Notes: generated by a model from the sequence alone, not told the origin. A DNA stretch of 64,000 nucleotides from Riptortus pedestris (GCA_019009955.1 CM032232.1:137416001-137480000), one strand, 5' to 3'. Shown: positions 31,107-43,346, counted from the first letter of the stretch. Program-made: numbers and translations.

Positions 31107-31600
31107 TCGTATGGAAATGCAATGCTTTACGGAAGCGAAAGTTGGACTCTTCACAATAGAGAATATAATATGTTCGAACCAATGGAAATGTGGATATGGC
31201 ATAGAATCACTAGAACATGTTGGACTAAAGAAAAAGTCCGTCACGCAGGGGCTGCGTAAACTAAGCAGATTTCCCACGTGAAGTTTTACAATAGCGAAAT
31301 TACACGAGAGCCGAGCAGTTAAGAAAACGGCCGAACTAGCTTTTGGCGGGAAAGTCAATCGTCCGTTAGCCGCCCAGATTTAATAAAAATGCAAATATCT
31401 CGGTTAATATTCAAGATAGAGAAAATATGTATAGAACAATATTTATTTTTTCGAAAATCCTCCCCTCTAAACCCCCCCTCCCTCTCCCACTGGTCCGATT
31501 TCAGCCGTTAACGAACTTGATCTTTCTTTTTACATAAAACGACTAAATATCGAGTTTGATAACGATAAGACGAAAATTTCGATCGCTAGAGCGGTAACAG

Positions 31601-31641
<41 letters not shown>

Positions 31642-31865
31642 CATACACAGTTTTGAACGGACCTCATTTTCGTGATCTCCTGGGTAGGATCGATGGACAT
31701 TTGAAGAAAAATTTCGAATGTCCCTTAAGGGAAATCTGCTAAAAAGAGTGAAACTTCTTGGGCTATCATAATGCATAACTACTTAATTTCTAATATATTT
31801 GTAGTAAGGTTGAGCATAGGCGAAGAGGAAGTCCTGGAAAATTATATTTTGAAGACATAGAATAA
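31107..31865 (+). pseudogene. LINE RT C-terminal fragment (RTE-like), split by an H1 insertion
   Basis: Before the H1 insertion the frame reads YGNAMLYGSESWTLHNREYN and MEMWIWHRITRTCWTKEK. After it, from 31803, SKVEHRRRGSPGKLYFEDIE and a stop at 31863. The LYG.E.WTL...E.W.WR...R..WT motif followed by a basic RRRG.P segment is the familiar C-terminal region of RTE-like LINE polymerases. No catalytic RT motif is present. The H1 copy occupies 31236-31740, between an A-run on each side. Confidence 0.6.
31236..31740 (-). mobile_element. H1 short form inserted in the LINE fragment
   Basis: Intact 3' end, deletion in the middle of the body (ACAATATTTATTTTTTCG), C-runs, (TA)n near 31605-31635, shortened 5' block, and CCCTTAAGGGAAATCTGCT. 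The flanks AAAGAAAAA and AAAAAGAG fit insertion in an A-run. Confidence 0.8.
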
Positions 31866-31991
31866 CGTATGCATTTGGGTGAGTACACTAATATGACAAG
31901 TTCAGCTTCCGATTGAACACAATGGTTCCAACTACAAGGCGTCGTCTTCAGATCATGATGAGTATTTAAATGGCTGACACCAAGTGAAGTG

Positions 31992-31994
<3 letters not shown>

Positions 31995-32045
<51 letters not shown>

Positions 32046-32178
32046 TATACAGTTTTGAACGGACCTTATTTTCGACATCCCCTAGATAGGCTCAATGGAC
32101 ATTTAAAGAAATGTTTCGAAAATTGCGTCACCATATCATAGCATACATAGCTAATTTTCCTTAAGAGAGATCTGATAA
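31995..32178 (-). mobile_element. H1 5' part with microsatellite
   Basis: (TA)n 31995-32042, CAGTTTTGAACGGACC, GAAATGTTTCGAAAATTGCG and a decayed 5' terminus (TTCCTTAAGAGAGATCTGAT). The body is missing. Confidence 0.65.
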
Positions 32179-32282
32179 AAATAGTGGGAAATGAAACTAG
32201 GCAATGTATTTAGAGATAATTAATAGCTTGATGTGAAACAATGAAATTCCAGTTTCCTTTCAGAAAGTTATTGCTATTATTT

Positions 32283-32475
32283 ATCAATGGTCACTTTGTG
32301 TTACCAAAACTAATTTGAAAGGGTTATCTACAGGTTAGCACCATTTTCTAGCCAGGGTGGGACTAAGGATATTTTATTTCAGAAGTTCATCACTAAATAA
32401 ATTCCTATTACCAAGGCGGGACTCGACTGATTTTAAGATAACTTAACTCACATGGCTAACCTGAGCTACTTTGAG
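32283..32475 (-). mobile_element. tRNA-derived SINE, copy 2
   Basis: Read on the minus strand: AGCTCAGGTTAGCCATGTGAG, a B box AGTCGAGTCCCG near 32418, GGAATTTATTTAGTGATGAAC, then AATGGTGCTAACCTGTAG and an AATAATAGCAATAA tail. It aligns with the SINE at 17.3 kb over its whole length. Confidence 0.65.
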
Positions 32476-32997
32476 GATGTCTTTCGTTTGTAGTTTGCCG
32501 GTTACTAATGCGGAATCCTGTGTTAAATATGATGATATTATGATGAACATTGATGATGAACTGAAACTCATTTAATTTTACCTTAAGCCATGATGATATA
32601 CCTCGAAATAATTACTGGTTTAATTACTTTATTAATGGTCTCAAGTAGAAATATGAGTCTCTCAACAAATTGCTTAATTATAATTATCAAACTATTATAA
32701 TTTATGTCTATTTAAATGTAGACTAATCGTTGCGATTTCCTATTCTGGATAGGCGGACGACAGGAAGCGGAAGTTACACTTATAAAATTACCCCACACAA
32801 AGTTATAGCTTGGACCATTGGACTTTCCGTTGAAACAATTAAGTAAACAATTAGTCTTAATAAAGTTAATTGACTATTCCGGAAACATAACAAGCTCTTG
32901 TAATTGAGCTATTTCCCCAACAAACAGGGGAAAACCATGGAATGAATTAATTGAATCTGAGGCTACCGGAAGTCCGATCAGATACCATATTAGTTTT
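32476..32997. other. Unassigned sequence
   Basis: No recognised feature. Confidence 0.4.
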
Positions 32998-33115
32998 AGC
33001 AGATTCCCCTTGGGGGAAATCAGCTATTGAGGTCGTACTCATGACGCGATTTTCGAAAAATTTCTTCAAATGTCCATCGATCCTACTCAGGAGATGACGA
33101 AAATGAGGTCCGTTC

Positions 33116-33163
<48 letters not shown>
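32998..33163 (+). mobile_element. H1 5' part (host of H2 insertion)
   Basis: 5' AGCAGATTCCCCTTGGGGG then the standard block to GTTCAAAATTATATA. (TA)n 33120-33162 leads straight into an H2 3' end. Confidence 0.8.
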
Positions 33164-34443
33164 TAGCTGAGATACCCGGCTTCGCTCGGGAATTCATTTG
33201 GGGCTGAATGTTGGTGGTATATTTTTGGCAAGGCTTTACTTTGCACAATATTGACATTTACCCGTCCCAGTGTTCAGGGTTAACACTCGTCGTTTATGTG
33301 GATTTGTTAATAATAAAATTATTTTTTTATGCAAGACTTCACTGTTCTGCATATTGTCATATTTCCCGTTTCCTGTGCATTATGCATAGATTTGAATTAT
33401 TAATGAGTAAATATTGACATAAATTTGAATAATTTTTTTCATTTGAGGTACCTGGTAGTTCATATTGAAAAGAAGTGTGAGCAAATTTCTCTAAATAACA
33501 AATTAAACAACTTTTGTTATTTGCATATTTGCCGAAACCCCAATAGGAAATCACTATTTTAATTTCAGGCCTCCCTTACAACTCCCACTCCTGCCCGTCC
33601 CTAGAAATAGTAAGGCTTATTATAAGGAAGGCGTTAGTGCTAATTCAAATACCGAGTTTGGATTAGTTCGGTTGAGTCTTTTGTGCCAAATAAAATTGTG
33701 GACTCCCTCTATAGTTTTTAGAGTATAACTCATTTATACTTCCGTATACGACAAAAGTGAATATAACAAAAGTTACTCTAAATTACACAATAAACAACTT
33801 TTGTTATGTTCATATATGCCGAAAAACCAATAAGAAACGAAATATCGCTATTTTTAATTTCTGGCTTCCCTTATAACCCCCACTCCTGCCCGTCCCTAGA
33901 AATGTTGGCATGGCTTGTTATAATGAAAACGTTAGTGCTAATACACATACCGAGTTTTATTTAGTTTGGTTGATTCTTTTGTGCCATATAAAATAGTTCA
34001 CTTCCTCTATAGGTTTTAGCGTATATCTCGTTTATAACTCGGTATACGACGAAAGTGTATATAACAAAAGTTACTCTAAATAACAAAATAAACAACTTTT
34101 GTTATGTACATATTTGCCGAAAAACCAATAGGAATCGAAATATCGCTATTTTTAATTTCTGGCTTCCCTTATAACCCCCACTCCTGTTCGTCTCAGAGGA
34201 TATTAATATAGCCTAAAGTCTAAGTTGGGTTAGTAGTAACATACATACCAAGTTTCATAAAATTCGGTTCAGCCGTTTATGCGTGAAAAGGTAACAAACA
34301 AACAAACAAACAAATAAACAAACAAACAAACAAACAGACACCAAAGAAACAAAATGCAGTTATGGTGTCTATGACATGTGAAACGAAAAGTTATCGTGAA
34401 ATTTCGTGAAAAAAATCAATGTACAGACAGAGGTTACAATTTT
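33164..34443 (-). mobile_element. H2 (Helitron-like), complete, three monomers
   Basis: On the plus strand it begins ACTAGCTGAGATACCCGG, the reverse of the hairpin-CTAG terminus. Then come the unique region with CTTTACTTTGCACAATATTG, three monomers with CCCCACTCCTG at about 33583, 33877 and 34175 (period about 297), CAGCCGTTTATGCGTG, a CAAA/CAAACAAA run, and GACAGAGGTTACAATTTT before TA units. It lies inside the (TA)n of an H1 copy. No coding sequence. Confidence 0.7.
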
Positions 34444-35105
34444 ATATATATATAGATATATTTGTCTCTTAACGCTCTAGCGGTTGGAATTTTTGTTTGA
34501 TCTTTATGGAACTCGATATTTAACAGTTTTATGGAAAAAGACAGATCAAATTCGTTAATGGGTGAAATCGGACTAGAGGGGGGGGGATTTTCGAAAATTC
34601 GAACATCTCCGTTATTATGCATCGGATCGAAAAATTGTATTGAAACCAATCTTATTGAAAATTAAATTTACTATAAATATTGTTATATACTTTTATTCTC
34701 TATTTTGATATTAACCGAGAAATTTGCATTTTTATGAAGTCTGTGGTCGGGTATAGTTCGGCCGTTTCCGTAACTACTCGGCTCAGGTGGAAGCTTCTTC
34801 TAACTTTACGTGTCGTTTCTAACCTTACCTTCTTTACTTTGTGAGATTTATGCAAATACGTTCTGAACATCCGCCCCCCACTTTCTTTAGTTCTTGGACT
34901 ACTAAACTTTGAGTTATTAAAATATAAATTATTCTTACAATTCAGAAGCCGTTTCAGTTGGGAATTTATTTTAATTAACTGAAAGATTTCTCATTACCGT
35001 TTGTATTTAATCATGGTGGTGTTGTGTTACCAGTATGCAGATTTCTCTATTGTAAAACTTCACGTGGGATACCTGCTTAGTTTATGCAGCCGCTGCGACA
35101 CGGAC
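34444..35105 (+). mobile_element. H1 form C, remainder beyond the H2 insertion
   Basis: TATATTTGTCTCTTAACGCTC resumes the H1 copy, with a G-run 34576-34584, the TAACCTTACC segment, CATCCGCCCCCCAC and the 3' end CAGCCGCTGCGACACGGAC (hairpin mutated). Confidence 0.75.
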
Positions 35106-36036
35106 TTTTCTTTGTACACCTTAAATACGTGATTACATATGCGTAATTTTCGTATTAGTAGAATTGTTCATAAATCGCTTCCAGAGTAGAGCTGGAGTTG
35201 TAAAATACAAAAATTGAATTTGATTCAAGAATGGAGTATATACACACATATATATAAGAACAGAAGGCTTATCCTACCGGAGAACAGAATATTCTCGGGG
35301 AGAGGGAGAGAGATGTAAAAAGCTGGAATCTCCTTTTATTTTTAACATTGCTCGGATTCCATTATTATGAAAGAGTGTAGGACTGCCGGAGCTCACGACT
35401 CTCAATCTCCTTCCGTTCGTTTCGTCGGATTTCAACCGACCCAGATGAGGGGGGGGGTGCTAACCTCCTCTCTCTCTCACTCTCTCTCTATCCCTTCTAG
35501 CCGGAATATCCTCTCTGAGGAGAATTTTATAAATCTTTTACTAGATATATCAGTATCCTTCTTGGAAGAGAAAGGGGATAAAACTCCACCCACCTCTCTC
35601 TCATATCGATTCGCTTTCAAATCCTCACGAGAAGGAAATTTTAAATTGCTGACATCTATACAATGGCTATTCCAGAGTGAGAGTCAAACAGATAGATGTT
35701 TAGGATGGCTTACTACAGAAATAACCTCTTTAGAAAATAGGGAAATCTGCTATTGGGGTTGCAGTACTACATATAGGAGGCCTTAGATCAGCGTTAGATT
35801 ATTTATTTTTTTAAGATTATTACAGTCTGCATTTAAATGCATTTTGTAATGTGATATGTATAGTTCAATCGTCCTCCATCACTCTAGACAGAAGCTACAC
35901 CCCTTCACCACAATGAGAGGAGCAGCACCTCCCTGCCTGGCAAGGAAGTCAAGAGCTAAGGAGGAATGGCACTTGATAAGAAAATAGCCACTGCTATCAC
36001 TTCACTTTACACTTCTTCTAGAAGTGTAATGTGAAT
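35106..36036. other. Unassigned; 139-codon open frame of unknown nature
   Basis: A plus-strand frame (35367-35786) includes TSSLSHSLSIPSSRN encoded by CT-rich sequence and ends in an H1 5'-end scrap (GGGAAATCTGCTATTGGGG, 35736-35765). I do not recognise it and suspect chance. The rest is unassigned. Confidence 0.3.
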
Positions 36037-36081
36037 AGAGACAATAGTAAAGTGATCTTCTAGATCTCTTTACTATTGTCT
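36037..36081. repeat. Perfect 15-bp inverted repeat (hairpin)
   Basis: GAGACAATAGTAAAG is exactly complemented by CTTTACTATTGTCTC across a 15-base loop. A second, looser palindrome around TTCTTCTAGAAGTG lies about 20 bases upstream. Function unknown. Confidence 0.7.
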
Positions 36082-36084
36082 CCT

Positions 36085-36481
36085 GAGACACCGTGGCGGG
36101 GTTCGGAATCTTAAGGGAATTAGGTCCTTTACAAATGAGATATAAAGACCTTCATGGAGCGTGTGGTTTGTTACATAATATGTATCATCTAATATGGTGA
36201 GCAGGACTTTCGATTGGAAAGTCTGGACTCGTCAGTTATTCGAAGGTTTTGCTGTAGCCCATACTTCTATTGCGTCTGTCCATATTGGTTTAAGTAGTAA
36301 CTTGTATATTGTTAGTTTTTTTTCGGTAGACAAGTGAGGTCTTCTTATTTAGCAGTCCCTAAGGTTGTCCGAATCGTCTGTTAAGGTCCTGTCTTTTAAT
36401 TGTTGGGAGCTCCAACAAAGTCTGGAGTCCAAATGTAGTCCAAGGTAGCGTACACAATCGGCTGGTGGTAAAGGAATTCTA
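36085..36481 (-). pseudogene. Jockey-like LINE RT C-terminal fragment, decayed
   Basis: The minus-strand frame reads PADCVRYLGLHLDSRLCW, then RPHLSTEKKLTIYKLLLKPI, WTDAIEVWATAKPSN, FQSKVLLTILDDTYYVTNHT and LHEGLYISFVKDLI. The order YLG..LD..L.W, K...YK..LKP.W.Y...WG.A, R.QSK.LR.I...WYV.N..LH.DL is that of Jockey-clade ORF2 downstream of the RT catalytic motif. There are at least two in-frame stops, and the Tyr/Gly of the last motif are changed. The catalytic FADD region and endonuclease are absent. Confidence 0.7.
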
Positions 36482-37599
36482 AAGGCAGGAAGCTTTTTAA
36501 AGAATAAGAGAGAATTAGACTGAAATAAAAGTATTGAAGAGCTATAATTTCCTCATAAGAAAGCATTAGACTGAAATATTTACTATTTTATGGAAAGATG
36601 TGGGTAAATAATACAAGTCACTATTTGAGTTCTCCAAAGAATCAAGTATATATTGAATAAGCAACATATAATACACCTTATAGTAGACAGCCAACTTTAT
36701 ACAACTTAAATCCTAAAGAATGCTGATTTAGAAACTAACCTTATGTATAATTGAACCAAACATTAACATTTATTGATATAGAGGTTGAAAAAGAAACAAA
36801 GGAAATTTAACTTTATAAAATACTTTAGCGGCAAGCCAATAATATATACAATATAATGATCGATCGGTCCTATATTATGAGTACTCATTTAATAGTTTGC
36901 GTAGATAAAGCTAGCATTATAAGAAGTAGGTACCTGCGGGAAACATATACTTTCCTTGAAGTGGAGTCTTCTTCCGGTGTTATTTTTGTGTTCCCAATGA
37001 GATTCTGTCTTCTAGCTGGTTGCGGTGATCCGTATATGATGGTAGCGTTGCGGGAGATGAAAGATTGACTATAAGAGTGTAGCGGTAGAACCAATACAGG
37101 AGAGTGGACAAGCCCCTGCTCTGGAGCGGAATAGATCCCAACTGTGTAACGGGTGAATCCCAACTGAACTGTGTCTGTGAAACTAGCCGGTGCCTTCTTG
37201 AGCCAGCAACGTAGCTTCCGCTAAAGGCCACCGCCTTGGCGATCTCCATATGTGTGGCGGGTCTGTGAACTAAGCGAGCGCGGGAAATTCAATTCAAAGA
37301 CGACTGAACAGGAATATTGTATAAATGAATAGGAGGACAGGAACTTCGCCGGAGGGAAATAGTGATAAGATCAGTGTTAGAGTGTCCCGACTTTAGATAA
37401 CGTTAGTGTTGCAACGTCCGATCATCATCAGTACTTGAACGGATGACCAGTCCCTACCAGAGAGCGCTGGTGTCGTCGAGGTAGTGGAATGAAGAGAGTC
37501 TAGGGAGTAAGTCCCAGTCTGACGGGATGTCCACTCGCTACGTAAAAACTCTGATTGCGGATCCTTTGACTCTAGCTTCTTAATTTTGAAGTGAGTGTA
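36482..37599. other. Unassigned; part lower in AT
   Basis: From about 36950 to 37560 the sequence is less AT-rich, with short overlapping frames on both strands but no domain I recognise. No known repeat. It is the longest such stretch in the middle of the window; host sequence is possible. Confidence 0.3.
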
Positions 37600-37917
37600 C
37601 CCCCACTCCTACTCAAGTCATATTAACAATATTTTGTTATACAATGTATCCTTTTCTCTAAGATAAGAATATTTATTTGCTCTATGGCGTACAAGAGGTT
37701 TAACAGTTTCATTCGACACTATTGATCGTATTATGTAATAGCAGAAATCGTCAGAGGGGGAAGGGGGGCTTAAGGAGAGGGATAATTGTAAAATTCGGAT
37801 TACTATGAGTAGCATCGAAGCGATTTATTCAACCAATGGTTTTGGATTTTTAATTTTCTACAACCGTTGCTAAAGCACATTTTTCCATACCATAGTATTC
37901 AGCGAGTTACATTATTT
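37600..37917 (-). mobile_element. Degenerate H1-related sequence
   Basis: CCCCACTCCTACTCAAGTCA, a G-run near 37756-37768 and TTCGGATTACTATGAG recall H1 form B, with many changes. Orientation is uncertain. Confidence 0.35.
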
Positions 37918-38498
37918 TTTTAGCATTGTTCCCATAAGGGGAAACAGGGTCTAATCATGACGCAATTTTCGAAAACTTTCCTCAAATTTGGATCGTACCT
38001 AGTAGATGACGTAAATGAGTTCCGTTTAATATTATATACGTATATATACTTGCCAGTTACAGCTCTAGTGGGCGTAATTTTTGGTGATTGGCAAGATCTC
38101 TGTTTAGGGGGTAGTCAGAATAATATATTTATTCCTTCAGGTACTTACACCTTGGTTGTACTTTATTTATATAGTATGGAAAATATTCACCTTTTTTTAT
38201 GTATGCTGCAGATGTATTCTATTATATAGCATATATATTTGTAAATGTTTATATGGTTTAGATATGTTAGTATTTGTGGAATATATTGGCTGCTGTCAGT
38301 TAGTAGTTCTGTCATATCGTAGGGTATGTGAAGGCTCTTTCGTTGGATGCAGTCTGGCAGTATGTATTTTATCGTTAGGTGCTTGTTGCAGTATTTGCAT
38401 ATAGGGTTGTCAGTCCTTGTCGTTAATGAGATAAGATGTCCAGTGTGCCATTCCAACACGTCGGAATCCTGTTTAGTTTACGCAACCCTGTGTGTCAT
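37918..38498 (+). mobile_element. Diverged H1 copy containing a LINE ORF2 fragment
   Basis: A decayed 5' end (TTCCCATAAGGGGAAACAGG), CATGACGCAATTTTCGAAAA, CTAGTAGATGACGTAAATGAG and a short body precede LINE sequence. After it, CTGTTTAGTTTACGCAACCC resembles an H1 3' end. The same 5' block joined to the same LINE segment recurs at 50.95-51.14 kb. Confidence 0.55.
38187..38459 (-). pseudogene. LINE ORF2 zinc-knuckle tail inside H1
   Basis: A 90-codon minus frame reads LEWHTGHLISLTTRTDNPIC, then CKYCNKHLTIKYILPDCI and HIPYDMTELLTDSSQYI. The HTGH..L........P.C.YC...LTI..IL.DC pattern is the ORF2 C-terminal tail of the same LINE type as at 12.0 kb and 56.7 kb. Only this tail is present; the flanks are H1 sequence on both sides. 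Confidence 0.65.
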
Positions 38499-38984
38499 CC
38501 TCGAGTCGCGGCTTTAATCCATGGGAACGTATCCAGACGTTTAATCGTGATCTAATTGAGCCATTCAGAATGCATCGTGCGACTTGAGGATTCAGGTCGC
38601 GGAGAGCTAGTTCCGTGAGTGATTACCTGAACAGCTGATCGGGTATGCCGGGAAGGCTGGGAGTATGACACGGCAGATGGAGGGACAGTCCCGGAATGAG
38701 AACTAGAACCAATCCCGGGACCAGAGATTCTTACTTGGAACGGGGAGAGGTTCGAAGAAAGGTCCGTGCGGCAAATTAGTGAGCTCGCTGGCCCATTCTG
38801 TGCGCGCCTTAAGGCGGGAAAATAATTAGGACCATCCAGCTCTGAATTATTTATCAGCTGTTCCGGAGTTGGTGGTTTGTTGTCAGCAGTAGCCCCTCCC
38901 TCCTTCTCTGGAATATCTCTGAAGAATATTGAACAGGGCTCACATAATAACATTTTATTCAGCAATAAAAATACTATTGTTCTA
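38499..38984 (-). other. GC-richer open frame of 137 codons, unidentified
   Basis: A minus frame (38965 to 38552) rich in Ser, Pro and Arg, with stretches such as PEKEGGATADNKPPTPEQL. Base composition is clearly less AT-rich than the surroundings. I recognise no domain. It could be a host exon, part of a LINE ORF1, or chance. Confidence 0.25.
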
Positions 38985-39115
38985 GCAGATTTCCACTTAA
39001 CTATTGAGTTATACTCATGATACGATTTTCAAAAAATTGATACAAATGTCCATCTAGCCAAGAGATGATGAAAAAGAAGTCCTATTAAAACTATACATAT
39101 ATATTTATAGTTTTT
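38985..39115 (+). mobile_element. H1 5'-end fragment
   Basis: AGCAGATTTCCACTTAACTAT, CATGATACGATTTTC and CATCTAGCCAAGAGATGATG, then a short TA tract. The body is missing. Confidence 0.6.
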
Positions 39116-39182
39116 TGATCTTATGTCGTTAATGACTTTAGAGATCTTTAGCCACCCACGAGGGGTTCATGACCAGGGTTTT

Positions 39183-39294
39183 AGCAGATTTCCCATAGGG
39201 GAAACCAGCTATTGGGTCATACGATTTTGGAAATATATCCTCAAATGCGCATCAAGCCTACCCAGGAGATGACGAAAGTGAGGTCCGTTCAATA

Positions 39295-39382
<88 letters not shown>

Positions 39383-39822
39383 TTGTCTGTTACCGCTCTA
39401 GCGGTCGCAATTTTTGTTTGATCGTTACCAAACTCGATTTTTAGTCGTTTTATGTAAAAAGAAAGATCAAGTTCGTTAACGGCTGAAATCGGACCAGTGA
39501 GAGGGGGGGGGGGTTAGACGGGAGGATTTTCGAAAATTCGAAATATCTCCGTTACTATACGTCGGATCGAAAAATTGTACATAATCAATCTTATTGAAAA
39601 TTGAATTTACTATAAATATTGTTATATACATTTATTCTCTATCTTGAATATTAACCGAGATATTTGCATTTTTATTACATCTGGGCGGCTAACGGATGAG
39701 TGACTTTCCCGCCAAAAGATAGTTCGGCCGTTTCCTTTACTGCTCGGCTCTCGTGAAATTTCTCTATTGTAAAACATCACGTGGGAAATCTGCTTAGTTT
39801 ACGCAGCCCCTGCGTGACGGAC
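39183..39822 (+). mobile_element. H1, complete short form
   Basis: 5' AGCAGATTTCCCATAGGGG, (TA)n at about 39299-39373, CTGTTACCGCTCTAGCGGTCGC, G-run 39502-39512, and an intact 3' end CGCAGCCCCTGCGTGACGGAC. 640 bp. The 5' block carries a small deletion after GCTATTGGGTC. Confidence 0.85.
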
Positions 39823-40389
39823 ATTTTTAATACGAAGCTTAGACTTGGTGTGCCATAATTGTGACCCCTGAAGAATCCTTTCAGCCCTTATTCAACCTCG
39901 TAACCTTCTACATTACAGACGGCACATTTTATTGAAAAATGCTACGAATTTTGTAGTCAAAAAAATTATCGTTGGAACAAGTCAAGTGAAAGGAGAAAGT
40001 AATGGATTCTGAAATTAACAAACAAAACATTTTTTTTTAACGTAAAAGTATTCCCGCATGAATCCAAAACAAAAAGGTTTACTTTTTTTTTGGATTCCTT
40101 CAAGAATACTTTTGCGTTATTTCGTTTTAAATACTTTTTATTTCATTTTATTTTTTATTTTTTATTGTTTCAGAATTCATTCCTTTCACCTTATAGTTGT
40201 TTCAACTATAATTTGTTGATTAGCAATTTTTATGTCGCAGCATTATGCAATAAAATGTGCCGTTTCTTAAATAAATATTTCTGCATTTTACGTCTAAACG
40301 ATGAGTCAAATCAAAAACTTCACATAGTTTACCCAGGCCATGCGCGACCGGACTTCTTTCTGATTATATCAAATTAAGAAAAATATAAC
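39823..40389. other. Unassigned with a hairpin and an H1 3'-end scrap
   Basis: AACGTAAAAGTATTC...GAATCC (from 40038) is repeated inverted as GGATTCC...GAATACTTTTGCGTT (to 40110), a loose hairpin. Near 40311-40352, CTTCACATAGTTTACCCAGG then GCGCGACCGGAC is a decayed H1 3' end. The 95-codon frame across it is AT-biased and not convincing. Confidence 0.4.
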
Positions 40390-41223
40390 TTTCTAAATGA
40401 TTCTATAATTGCTCCAAATTCGACAAGCTATTGGGGAAGTGGATCTATCAATAATACGGATTTACTGCTTTTTTTTTTTTTTTTTTAGACATCCATACAT
40501 TTAATCACATTTTATTCATAAATAAATTTCATAAAACATCCAATAGGATTCTGTGCCCGTCTAGGACACATATTGTTTCCAGTCTAGAAAGCAATTTGTC
40601 TGGAAAATGGAGGTGATATGTTACATCAACCCATTATTTCTTCACTTCGTAAATAATAACGCAAGTCTTCTTGTAAAGCATAACCTACTTTTTTAATATA
40701 CAGGATGTTAAGAATAACATTTAAAATTCAGGAAAAATAACATTAAAGCTGAAACCCTATTACTCAACATTTGGTAGTAGAAGATCACTTTTTACGCGCC
40801 GATAAATATTTAAGTTCCATTGAGTCGATTTGAAATAGAAATTAATAGATTCGTTCGCTCACTCATCATTTAACAAATACTTGTGGAGTGGCATTACATT
40901 TCTAATACAACTATCAACTATCAATTCCTAGAATGACCACTGGAAGTTGAATTGAATCGGATTAAACATTTAACGGACAGAATAATAAATTGGGTTTAGA
41001 TATTTATATTTGGCGCGGAAACACTCTGATTACCAGCTGTCAGTGACAGCTATGACAGCTGACAGAACAACAATCTGAATTATTTATCAAGAGTTGATGG
41101 TTTCCTCTCAGGTTTAGCCGTCTATATCAGGATAGAATATTGAAAAGCCACATTAATATAACCGCCACAAAAAGTGTGATGTGTATTTGAAAATAAAATA
41201 ATAATTAAATTTCTAATCATTTT

Positions 41224-41227
<4 letters not shown>
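40390..41227. other. Unassigned AT-rich sequence
   Basis: Holds a poly-T run (about 40471-40488). No recognised repeat or frame. Confidence 0.4.

Positions 41228-41281
<54 letters not shown>
41228..41281. repeat. (TA)n microsatellite
   Basis: About 27 TA units. Confidence 0.9.
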
Positions 41282-41285
<4 letters not shown>

Positions 41286-41432
41286 AATTTTATAACAAAA
41301 TAATAAACTTTGATTATTAGGGTTCCTTTGGATTTTGGTTTTCAGCCTTCAGTAAAACCCCAGTCCTACTCATGTCACATAAACAATACTCTTTTTTGCC
41401 CCCTCTTCTTTTGTTCTTCGACTACTAAACTT

Positions 41433-41436
<4 letters not shown>
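41282..41436 (+). mobile_element. H1 form B fragment
   Basis: GTTTTCAGCCTTCAGTAAAA, CCTACTCATGTCACATAAAC and TTCTTCGACTACTAAACTTT are form B landmarks in order between two (TA)n tracts. Confidence 0.5.
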
Positions 41437-42444
<1,008 letters not shown>

Positions 42445-43127
42445 AGCAAATTTTCCTTAAGGGAAATCAGCTATCGAGGTCCTACTAATAAAACGATTTT
42501 CGAAATTATTCTTCAAATGTCCATCGATCCTACCTAGGAGATGACGAAAATGAGGTCCGTTCAAAACTGTATATATATAATTTGTCTGTTACCGCTCCAG
42601 CGGTCGCAATTAATGTTTAATCGTTACTAAACTCGATATTTAATCGTTTTATGTAAAAAGAAAGATAAAGTCCGTTAATAGCCGAAATCAGACCAGTGGG
42701 AGGGGGGGTTTAGAGGGGGGTTTTCAAAAATTCCAGATATCTCTGTTACTATACGACGGATCGAAAAATTGTGCAAAATAAGGAATACGTTATGTTGATC
42801 CTCCTCCCTTTCCCCCTACTAAAATATGAGTGATTAAGATAAACAATATTTGGATTCATTATAAATATAATAAATAGTTTTCAATAAAATTAATATATTA
42901 TATTCAGATATATTTCAGTAATTGTTCTTCTTTCCAGTGAAGAATACTTCTATCTTTCTGTTCAGCTCGCAGTGGTTGGCAGACTTGTTTGTTTAAAATT
43001 CAGACCATTTCCGTTGGGAGCTTATTAAAATGAACTGAAAGATTTCTTATTACCGTTTGTATTCATTCACAGTGGTAAGAGTTACCAGTATGCAGATGTT
43101 AGTCTACACAGCTCTGCCTGACGCACT
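42445..43127 (+). mobile_element. H1 form B with internal deletion
   Basis: 5' AGCAAATTTTCCTTAAGGG, TA core reduced to 42568-42580, G-run 42702-42720. The body jumps from AAAAATTGTGCA to the second module (CTACTAAAATATGAGTG). The 3' end is decayed (CACAGCTCTGCCTGACGCAC). Confidence 0.7.
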
Positions 43128-43137
43128 TTTTTTTTGT

Positions 43138-43334
43138 TTTAAATAAAATGATTAAATATAGAATTTGGTAACGATGAAACAAAAATTGCGAACGCTATGG
43201 CGTAAACTGACATATATATATATAATTTTAAACGGACCTCATTTTCGTCACCTCCTTGTTGGGATCTATGGACATCTGAGGAAATCTTTCGAAAATCGCG
43301 CCATGAGTACGACCTCAATAGCTAAATCTGCTAA
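43138..43334 (-). mobile_element. H1 5' part
   Basis: GATTAAATATAGAATTTGGT, ATTGCGAACGCTATGGCG, short TA tract, GACCTCATTTTCGTCACC, and a 5' terminus missing the GATTTCCC block (AATAGCTAAATCTGCT). The copy at 44.7-44.8 kb shares this same terminal deletion, so the two are related. Confidence 0.65.
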
Positions 43335-43346
43335 TTGAAAAAAAAA

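Noticed and set aside
40090..40377. 95-codon Phe-rich frame
   Set aside because: It is AT-biased, starts in a hairpin arm and ends through an H1 3' end, so it is not an independent gene.
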